Shown here one piece after another: positions 27,001 to 39,000 of a DNA stretch of 64,000 bases (position 1 is its first letter; every line of letters starts with the position of its first letter). Location of the stretch: assembly GCA_019925095.2 (NCBI GenBank), contig CM034392.1, forward strand, positions 9,787,887 through 9,851,886. Reading direction: 5' to 3'. A program made the position numbers and the translations under genes. The notes under the pieces were generated by a model, which searched no databases, was not told the DNA's origin, and was given only the letters and a program-made list of their open reading frames with translations. This DNA comes from Dendrolimus kikuchii. Lineage: Eukaryota > Arthropoda > Insecta > Lepidoptera > Lasiocampidae.

Positions 27001-30000
27001 TTATTTCTGTCAAAAGGTATATAGGTATATGTGTATTATGTTTAGGTTATTATGGTAGTAAATCAATTTGTGTTGATTAAATTTCTGTTATTTATTATGC
27101 CTAACTTACTCTCTTTAAACATTAGACAATATGAAAGACTAGCGGTCCCGGCAGACGTTGTCCTGCCCTGAAAAAACAAAAATCATTGACCCGATTCTAG
27201 CGCCTCCTACAGGTTCCAAATGTGAATCTAAACCATTCGGGGACCCAACCACACACAAAAAAATTCATCAAAATCGGTTAAGTCATTCTCAACTTATGTG
27301 CGTACATACATTTCTACGGTTCATTTTTATTTATATAGATTTAAAACAACAAATAAAAAGTTCGTGTATTTAAGTCATCAACTATCATAAATTGAGTTTT
27401 TAAAGTATGAATAAATTAGGAGTATAACTCCTAATTTATTATCTTATATTCTCTTTAATTAAGATGATTGTAATATTTGCAAAACACATTCTTTACTTTA
27501 ATTAAAACATTTTCATAAAAGACTAAAACAAAAATGTAATAGCAATTATTTAAGATTAATAGACGACTTTAAGCGCGGCCGTTAATATACCAATTAAATA
27601 CATTAATAATGTATATTATGATAAACGCAAGTTTACCTATGCTCATTTTTCTTAGCGCGGGGGAGAACACATTCATCTATAAATTCAGGGGCCGTCTTGG
27701 GAGAGCTATTCGAACTTTCATAATTGCGAAGTTCGGAGAAACTTAATAATTCTTCTTCTGAAGTAGGATGACGGCCGAGCGAAATATTCACAGAGCGTAC
27801 TCGCCTCGTAAGACCCAACCTTGAATCCACTATATTACGCGGGGCTTTTTATGTGTAACAATGTACGAGTTCGCCTGCAAAATCAGCCTCCCCAATTTTA
27901 AGGTGCGACTAGGTAAGTATTTTATGAGCAAAAGTTCCCAAAGTCATAACAAAAAGAGAAAACGAAAAAGTTTCAATCAATATGGCGTCTATAAAAACTC
28001 GGTGTATTTCTCTAAATAAGCCATCTTTGAAGTGATATGCTGTTTCTCTAACGTTATATGGAATGAAGCAAATTCTTATTTCTATATTATATCGATATCT
28101 GTAATCTCAATCATCGTAAAGAATAAACTATCCTCTTCCAGAATAGAGAATAAAACAATGTTTCGCTTCTTATAATAGGGACAGCCGAATCAATAAGAAA
28201 CTTTTATATTATTTTATAAGTATGTACAAGTAAAAGAGTCAAATAGCGCCTTCATCTTTTGTTTATACAGTAATTAAATTTATCTCTATTAAGATATTAT
28301 CTACAAAAGCAAGATGGTATTAATTTAACGTCTGTTCTTTTATATGTAAGTAACTAGCTGTGCCCGTGACTTCGCCCGCGTGGATTATTTTTCGCGGGTC
28401 CTCAAAAATATATAGCCTAAGTTATTCCTTATAATATCAGCTATCTGCCAATGAAAGTCCCGTTAAAATCGGCCCAGCCATTTCAGATAATACCCGGAAC
28501 ATCCAAAACGACAGACTAAAATTCTAAAAAATGCATTTTCGGAATAGCCTGGTTCAAATTATCCCCCCTGGTTTATTCACATTTTTATTTTAACATTACA
28601 AACAGACACTTCAATTTTATTTATCTGTATGTACCTATGTAAGAATTTAATATAACATGTATCCGCGTTCCAATTCTGATTTTAAGTATCTTAATGATTG
28701 AATATTCCATTGAAAACCCTAATTGATCACAAACCAAAACGTCGGAATAAAAATCTATCTCTAATTTAATTATGTGTACTAGTGGCGAAAACATAATAGA
28801 ACACTATTTAAAATCCTTCCTAACTTTATTAGACTTTTTGGGGGTAACTTGAGGAGTGATATTTACTTGTACAGTTTTTTGGTTATGAAAAATTGTTATG
28901 TGATATTCAATTGTTTTAATGCAAGAATTGTGTCTTTATGTTCAAATTTGAATGTTTAGTGAAACATAAATTTTTGCTGACATTTGTTCGATTACTATTA
29001 CGTCGCTTTAGTACGGTGCCAATTTTATTTGCCTGGAAGAAGAATAGTGGGAAGGACCACCGTCCAGTAAAAACATAACTGAAGAGGGTCTTAAAACTTA
29101 GACGGCGTCATAGGGCATTCTCCTCTTTCATTTTAACTTTTTTTTATTATTTAAAATGTCTTTTTAGATTTAATCAGTCGAAAATTAACATATATTAATT
29201 GACACTAAACTATACATAGTACTAATTGCACATATATTTTTACAGCTTAAAGATAAAATTATTTGGTTAATTAACACGTAAACTAAGCTGAGCCTGTGTC
29301 TTAAGTGGTAGTCTTTTTCATTGTCTTAAGACAGTTATAAGTTTAACATTTTAAATAAATAAGCCTGGCCCTACACTTGAATATATTTATTGCTCACGTA
29401 AAAAGTTCAATTAAGTTTCTATTCAGGTTATGACTGATTTGGTTTAAAAAATTGTGCATTAAATAATAAATTAAAAAACATTTATGATTTTATTTGACCT
29501 CCCATCGATTTTAATATTATATAATTTATTAGAGCTAGGCATGTTTGGTGAAAAGTTTCTTGCGCGGCTTCTTCTCTTCAAGCCACAACAAGTTGCGAAG
29601 CGGTGGTAAATTAGATTAAGCTCCCAATGGCTCCCATAGAGTATATAATAACCATAAACAAAATTAAAACTAAATAATTAAAATGAACAAGTCGATGGTA
29701 GGCTAAATAAAACTTTAACAATACTCATTGACAGTTGATATCTTTGTCTTCCGTGATCACGGCTACTGAAAAGTGGTCGAAACGTCGGAAAAATAAAAAT
29801 CAAATAATGTACCGCGCTTAAAACCGTTAAAACGTAGTTTTATTATGTACACTAGTCGCGAAAACTTAAAGAAGTATTATTTATGATTCCATTAGAAAAA
29901 ATACTCTCAAGTTTGTATAGATTTTTAAGGAAAGCTATGTAATATTTTAATCATACATTCAGGTGTTATAAAATAACAACCTCACAGAGTTAATTCCGCG

Positions 30001-33000
30001 TATATTAGTGGGGGTATAAAAGGTTTTTCGTCAGAATAACGTGGTTCAGTCATGAGTTGAAATATTAATCAAAGAGATAACACGTAAAGCGACATTTAAA
30101 AAGCAAAATGAAACATTAGAAGATTAAAACTCTTGAAACACATTGAGTTAAATTTTAAATAATCTCTACCATTTCATAAGATTTTCTACCTAGACTATTG
30201 AAATTTATACTATTCAAAATCTTCGCTTATATCTACAAAAATTACTACAGCTTAAATTATATCAATGAATCTAATTCTATAAAATTTGGAACATTTTCTA
30301 TACTAGGAAATTAATTTTTATACATGGAAAACAATTTTAATTCTATTTTTAATCAATTTGCCTAAGGCATAGTTTACAACTGGTCAACTCTATTCTAGAA
30401 GATAATCTTATTAATTTACAACAATTTTACAGCTAAATTATAAAGTTTGCACCACCAATAAAAATGATTTGTTTCACACCACCAATTGTTCTATGCTAGT
30501 CACTCACGCCGCTACCTATTTTACAAATTAGGAAAGCACTTAAATTCTCCAGCATAATTTGATTATTTACGAGACTTTCAAAGTCAATATCGAAGCTTCT
30601 CTAAGAAACAAAAGTTAATTGAATCGCCCGAATTAATTCAATAATTTCACTATTCTAGACTATTTTCACTATGAACATCGGTTTGCCAGATAGAATCTAC
30701 ACAGACTGTTTTTATTAATTTCTAATATCTTATACTATACTATAGTCTATATAACTTTTTTTTACTACATCTATAGATTACTGTCTTTGAATTTACTAGA
30801 GCTACCACACTGTAATTTACTTTTAAATGTAATTATTGTACACACATTTCACAGCGTTTATAGCCTACGCTACCTATTCTAAATCATTTAAATACGAAAG
30901 AATTCAAAGTCAATATGTTCAAAAAAGATGATTACTCGCCCTAGTTGTTGTAGGAGACAGCTTAATTCTTTCAGCAAGCCGTCGTCTCTTTGTTTCCTTC
31001 TTATCGGGTCATCACAGTTTTTATTTAAGGAATGTAGAGATTTTTTTATATAAGTAAATCCTTTATCTACAGTAAGATAAGCAAGTTTTCTTCGATAATA
31101 CTTATTAGCTTCAGCTATACATAGCTTGTCTTAGTATACGCAATTTGAGAAACTACATACATAGTTAAGAATCTGCCAGTATAAACCGATAAGATGTATG
31201 TATATGCATAAAACAAAGTCTGAGACGGACAGTTTTTTTTTGCCTGGATCAAGTAAGGAAGCAGGCAGACGGCTCACCTGATGTAAAGATTGGAAAGTGG
31301 ATACCGTCGCCTATGGACGTTTGCAACACCAACGAGTTACCGACCTCTAAGAAATTTTATAGCGCCCTTCTTAAAGAACCCCATGTCGTGATGGAAAACC
31401 GTGGCGGGAAGTTTCTTCCAGATCATTGTCGTACGCGGAATAAATATGCTAGAGAACCGTTGCGTAGTTGAGCGTGGTTGCTCAAGGAAATGGGGGTGAA
31501 CATCCCGTCGCTGGCGAGTGGGGCGGTTGTAAAAGTGAGGTGTTGGCACCAGATCAAACAGTTCCTCGGAACACTCCCCGTTATTCAGGCGTTAAAATAC
31601 GCAGGTATGAGTATAAAATAATGTTTAGCTTAAACTTGTTACTGGTGAATGTCTTGCCACTACTGCTCCTTAAAATTTACTATTTTAAGGGTTTGTTACT
31701 ATTTTAAGGGTTATATTAACAGGTGGCAAAGTGGAAGTATTTTAATTTATATTATGGCCTTCAATTTGAGATTAGTAGTATAAAAAATTTGACCGGAACC
31801 CATAACAATTATTAGAAACATTAAACAGGTATAGAAAAATTGGACCGTTAAGTGTCTTTTAAATTTGGATACCTCTTAAACTTGAGTTTACAAGAATAAA
31901 AGTTTTATAGGTATTTCGTAAATTGCGTATATTAAGAATTACATTGTATAATTCAATTTCGAAATTGGAGAAACTAACGCGTGTACAGAGAAAAGATTTA
32001 CCGTATGTAACACGCATTCTGTGCGTAGGATTTGTGCGCTCAGTACGGCACCTACTAGAAGAGATTAGTATGCTAATAGCCATCCATTATGGACTCATGG
32101 ATACACTCCATTTCGGTGGAAGACTACAATAAAAATGTATTCACAACGGAGCTCGCTAGACTAGGGTACTTATAGTCAAATCTATGAGCATCCATAAAAG
32201 AAAAGAATATCTAGAGTAAATACAAAAGGAAATAAAAGTTTCTGACCCATCCAAACACAGCACTTGTAAAACTATATCAGCTTTTGAACGCTGAAATCTA
32301 TATGAACTAAAAGCTAGTTATTATGAGTACTAAAACGTGCCGTACAAAAGGAGGGTCGCATAGAGTTGCCGACCTAAGCGACAAGCACTAAATGTAATTG
32401 TAATAATTACTAACACAATTAACAGTCAAATATCTTAAATTACAAATAGAGCTGGCACTGTATGCGACACGCGGCTACTCGCCGCACTGTAATTATTTTG
32501 AACTCTAACCGACGGTTGTGTGACCCTTTGAGGCGTTCGGTTTCAAGGTAAAAATGTACAATGGCATCGTTAATCTTAGTCCTTGTGATTTATCAATTAA
32601 CAACACCACCAGGGGCACAATTCTGCTATTATTATCTCGTCATAATCGTCGGGCACAATCGTCTCAATCGTAAGTTTGCCTGATTTTTTAGTATCTATAA
32701 TATCTTTATAAATATTTATAAGCGAAAACTAGCGAAATGAATGTTTAAAACTTGGTAGCTTTTCAATATTAATTTTGGCTAATGCCATTTCTGCTAATGG
32801 TAATATCAATATTTTTCTACTATCATTCCGCAGCGACGATATCGAGAAAATATTATGGATTTAGTAGAATACGAATTTTGGACACTATCGCAATGGAATC
32901 TTACTTTAAATATTTTGATAACACCAATATATCAAAATAGCAAAATTGGGGGCCCAATTTTGCTATGCTTGTTAAGAAAAGAGTAATAATAATTCAAGGG

Positions 33001-36000
33001 AATCGTTTATTACTATACGACTTGAAAAGATAATTAGAAGAAATAAGGTTCTACTAGTAATAAGCCTCTTTACGTTGCGGGCCTGTTTCTGACGTTCCAG
33101 TGATATAATGAAAAAGAAGATAGATGCAATTGATTTGCATTTTACTATTGATAGTAAAATGCAAGTGAGTAAGGAACTATGTATGTAAAATAGTTCTCTG
33201 TGTATGTGGTTGTTTGGTTCGCGAGCTACATTCTGAGGGCAAGCGTGTTGAATGCAAGGAATGTTGGCGGTGCGGCGAAGGCGGGGGGTCGCGGCCGCAC
33301 ATGCCAGCCTTCGCAGAAGGATCTCATTGCAGGCGCTTACCGGCCGCCGTTTGATGCGTGGAGGTACGACGCGGACACCACGCTGCGTGTATTGCATTGG
33401 ATGAGTCAGAAAAACGAAACGTCATTGTTAGTATACATTTAAAGAAAGAACGCCGCCAGGTAATGAGTTTATGTATAATTTGAATATGATATCACTTCCA
33501 CGCGAACATACTATCTCTTCCAGTGTACTTTACTCGCAGTTCATATGCGACAGGTATGATACAGTCATTGACCTCACTCGATAAATGATCAGTTGGATAA
33601 TAAACGATAAAACTTTTTTTGCTTATACAACGGCAATTTCCTTTATTTTAAAATATAGCGGCTTAACAATATCATAAAACTTACAATTAATGATATAAGA
33701 CGATATGTTAGAACAGTGATAAGAACATTGCTATTAAATTATAATTATAAAATATCCTTAATATAAGTTTAAAGAATTTGACACATGATTCACGTTACAA
33801 TCCTGGTGAATGTACGATAACCTAGATATATGCGATTTACGTATCTAAATTGGAATTACTTCCTGATGGAGACCGCAAGTTTTTATCAAAAATATAACAT
33901 TAAAGTAATTTAATATCGGGCTATATGGGCAAACCTAGTCGGGCGATCAGTGTCACGCATCTGCGAATTCGAGCGTAGCTTATGTAAAATGTATTTGCGA
34001 CATTGCATTCCTTGTACGAAATAAATATTAGGGATAGGGGTGTAAGAGCAAAGAGCTATTCGCTTAACAAAAGATTTATTTGTGTTCGTAAGATATTCCG
34101 GGAGCCGTTAACGGGTGTTCCGGGTTAGGGGTTAACACGGCGAGGCGTGGAGCGAGTTGGTCGCGGTGGAGCGGCGCGGGCGCCGTTCTTACGAGCTCTG
34201 CCCGAGCGCGCTCGGGTTTACGTACTCCACACCCACCAAGAGGCGACTTTCCGGCGGTATTACTCCCACTACACCTGCGGCAACAAAACAAAAAAAAATG
34301 CTAAAGACCGCTAAGGTGCTACATAAAATACCCTTACAAAGAAAATATCAAAACGAAAAATAAACATAAAAAAATCCCCTTTTAAATTTAACATCGATTA
34401 TAAATCAAAACTAATAGGAGTAGATAACGAAAAAATAATAATAACAGAGATAGTTAAAAGGGAGAATATCGCTCGCAGAAAATCTTTACGAGAAAACTTA
34501 GAATTGATAGTTTTCCTGTTTACTGTTTTCGGGTTATTTAAAATTGTTTGCACGCACGAAATGATAGACCGGGTTTATTAATGTTTTGTATTACATTAAA
34601 GCCTGTCTACATCACGCACTGGCACGATATAAGGAACGATCCGTGGGGTCATTCCGTGCTCTATATGGTATCGAATTTATTCCATCAAGAACTTGATGTT
34701 ATTTACTGAATAATTTATTTGATATCACTACATTTAAACACGCAATCGGTTACGCGGTAAAGATTGGATTCAATATAGAAGCTCGAAATGTAACATGATC
34801 ATACTTTTAGTAAATGAACATTAACTGTTGAAAATATTTTATCAAATTATGCTTCTGACGTGTTAAAGACAATTCGGCGAAGATCTTTTCTTGGTTTAGA
34901 TTTTAGAGTATAATTATATGAATTTTGAATGGCTGCATGAATTCAGTCTGATATATGAAAAGGTAAAACGATTCAAGTTTTAATAAATCAACATAGTATT
35001 AGTGTATGATAGAAAGGGCAAGCTACATTCGAATTTACAATTTTTTTGAGATTACAATCTTCTGTATAATATGAAATATCTATTATATTCATGGCACATA
35101 TTAAACTATTGTTCAAGTACACAATATCTAATTATTAAAAAAAATATTCCCATTAGACAAACAGGTTTATTCAAAGCGGAACTAAAGTCTATATAGTCGT
35201 TTTTAAAAAATAAATTATTAATATCTAAATTTGACAATTTTATTTAGCAGTTAAGTAAATTTTTGAGCACCCTAAACTACAAAACGACTAAAATACTGTA
35301 GTGAACGCATATATCAGTCCATACAATTAATCATTGACCAAAATCTTATTAAAGTCTTCGCCGTATTATGACATAGATGATAAAGATTACACAAACGAAT
35401 GGCGGTCACACGTTAAAGATACACTTACATAATGCGATATTATTTTACTTTAAGCTTATTTTACGTACGTATGACTAGTTTAGAGGATGGCGATAAGGAC
35501 GGTCGCACACGAAGTGGTTTAATGAACTTTAACTTATATTTACGTAATAATTTTGATAGAATACATTGATTTTTATGACGAATTATTTTTGCGAGGTGAG
35601 GATGTTCTTTCGCTGGCTTGTTGTTGATCAGTGAACGTTTTGGACAATTATAAAGAAAGCCACTTTATGGAAACGCTCACCGTCGTTACGAACATACAGA
35701 ACCGTTTAATAATAACAATAACACGAAAGCGTAAAATAGTTGCGTCCAAAAATATTATACAACAACAATAAATATAGTTATCAATAACATTATTATATAA
35801 GCAGTGTAAATATTTAAAATATAATAGAGAAATAATTTATAAATTAAAACAAATTACATAATTATGTTACATTACAATTATAGCAAATATTTAATCAAGT
35901 ATTAAAATTAACACTTTTCAAGCTCGATGTATTGTTTTTATCATTATGATGATTTAAATAATAGGATCTAAACTAGCGCTATTATTAATTCAAAGCTACG

Positions 36001-39000
36001 CAAATGAGAATCTAAATGTAGGTTAATTTTCATCCTCTAAACTTAGTAATTTTTGAAACAAACTGTTCTACATTCTTAACTATCTATTTTTATTAATATA
36101 AGTATATGCTTAGATTTAAGAAAATGCTAAATATTTGACTGAACACGACGAGCTTAGCATAATAATATAGTGGTTATTTTAGAAACCTAAGATTTATATT
36201 GTGTCAGATTGTTCCACAGCAAAGTAATGAAAATAATTTTATTGGATGTATTTATTTATGGAACTGGCGTGAAGTCATGTATGTATGTATGTATGTATGT
36301 ATGTATTTATTTAAGTTAAAACGTATAGTTTTAATATCTGCTTTGGAAAAATTAAAAAACCAGAAGTCTCAATTTAATGATAAATAAGCTACTTCCCCTA
36401 CTGCCAAATAAACAGCTGTATTGCTTTTTAAAAAATGTTAACAGGTTAAATATGCTGCCATTAGCTCTTGCAGAAGCTTTATCAAAAACCAAAACATGAT
36501 AAAAATACTGTATTAAAACAGATAAACAAACCTATAAGTTGTATGAATATTCCGTGCAAAGAATATGGTTTGCTTTCACGAATTTTCGATAATTTAATTT
36601 AAAACACTGTTATTTATCATTTGAATATTTAAATATACTCTTATAGTGCCCGTGAAGGCATAAAGGACAAATGAATTCAAATTAATTTTACTGTTACATA
36701 TGAAATGGTTCCAAGGGAACATTTGATATGCATGCACTGGGATCAAACAGAGCTCCACCACAGCATGGCCGACATTATTTGTATAATAAATATGGAATTT
36801 TTTAGAAGTTCCAAATGAAAGGTATAATTTATCAAACGTCACGTTCAGTCGTTCCTATGACCTAGAAAATTCAAACTCTACTCACTACAGGCATGCTACA
36901 AATATTTAGAGGATATTGATTTAATAATTACTGAAGCTAAAATGTACCTACAACTATGTATTTTGACGCTACAATATTTTACACCTAAGGGGGGAAGAAG
37001 TTAAAACGTCTACCTAACTCTAAATGTTAACTCTAACTTTACGTCTATCGCCGACAGTACTAAAATTTAGACCGGGCTACGATTTTCAATAAATATTCAA
37101 ATTAGATTATGAACTCAGTTGTTTCAGCTTGTAAGGGTTAATGCTTTGAGTATCTCCGCTATCACGGTCTTGTAATTGTGTTATGAAAGGCGGAGATCTT
37201 TTTATTTAAGTTGCATAAATTTGCCTTATAAGAACTGTTATTAGTTCGTTTTTACTAACTCTGAACTCGAATTATAAATATATTTTAAATGATATTTTAT
37301 GTCTGCTTGTAAGCAGACGAGCAGACGGGCTAACTGATTACAAGTGACTGCCGTCGTCTATGAACATTTGCAAACATCAAGGGGACCGATGCGTTGCCTA
37401 TCTCGTTGAGATTTTACAATATATCTTTTTACGCCCTTTTTTATTTTTCAATTTATTTAAAGCAAGTTACATGAAATATTTAATGAAACGTATTTCTCCA
37501 TGAGTGTCATAGTTGTGCTTTACGTATAATGGTACTGGCAGCCATTTTCCAAGTTCGAGTAAGCGACTTCTCCATATTAAAGGCTCGCAACGAAGTTGTG
37601 GCACTTTGTCCGTGCAATGCGTCGAAGGACAAGTTCATATAGGTAGTATTTATAAGAATTCTTTAGCTCGTACTTATATCTATATGAAGTTCTAATTTAT
37701 GCAATGCATGTAGACATATTTACAAAGATAAAGCTCAAAATCAAAATCAATTTATTGTCAAAAAATTATACAGAAATAATGCTTACATAGGTTCCGCACT
37801 AGGACTAGCCTGTATCGCAGGACACTCGTATGTGTGTGACTGACTTAACATTTTTTATCTCTAAAATTAAATTATTTGTTATTTATTTGTGAGTGTGTGT
37901 GTGTGTGTGTCTGCATATGACGGATAACAATATTCCGATATATATAATAAGGTTGATTTATATGATATTATATAATAAGTTTTCAGTTTTTTTGAAATCA
38001 AGTTGCATAAGCCACTTTTGGGTGGTTGCTTTGATTTCATCTGTTTAATATACAATGTCACATTTATCATATATATACCTTGTGGTACATTAAAGAACTG
38101 ATGACATAAAATTGACGTTTGGCAAAATTATTAGTATGCGGGATACAAGGGCATATTTTTGGTTGGACGTTTGGTCGTATTGGGTAAAGAGTTTTCTAAC
38201 AATTAATTCAAGTATACACATTCTGCCAGCAATTGTTGGGTTGCGTATCTAAAAGGTTTCTTTGTTATGAGTTTTAGCACAGCCCTTTGGGCTCTTTCTA
38301 ATTTGAGAAACATGGTTTTTGCTGCTCCACCCCATACTGAGATGCAGTACCTCAGAACGGACTGACATAATGCTATGTAGACTCTTATGACTAACTCTAG
38401 TAGTGCAAAATCTAACTACAATCAATTTGTTAAATTTAACTACACATTTCAAATTCAATATAATTTTAACTTAAAAATAATTATTACTTCTTTAACTTAA
38501 ATTAAATAAATACTTCTGAATTGGAATTATAAAAATGAACATTGTTTAGAACTACTTTTTGAGAGATAATACGCACGTTTAAATCAATTTTCAGATTTGT
38601 TAAGGTTATTTTTTAAATGGCATTGAAAAAAAGGAGTATGTAATTAGGAGTAACTGATGCGAAAAAATTAATCTTATGTCACTAAAATGTATTTAGTCAA
38701 TAAACCGAAATGTATGACGAAATACTGGCAAAATAGATGACGATACGTAGAGTCTGGTAACGGCAGCGAATAATGCCGGGTTTCTATAATATCTTAATAC
38801 TTATTTATTTTACTTACTACTGTTTAAAATTCGATGTTATTAAACTCCATAAATATATTATCAATTCTCTACTAATGTTAAGGTAAAAGAATTTATAGTA
38901 AGATAAAGAAACTTGGCATATATTTTACATTTCATTCTTTTCCCTTATCATTGGTAGAAAGTTCACATTATTTATATGGAGTTTCTGACAAATTTTAATC

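Noticed and set aside
34076..34363. Opposed 71- and 68-codon frames in a GC-rich intronic patch
   Set aside because: No motif, no flanking splice sites in a matching phase; likely regulatory DNA or a repeat fragment.
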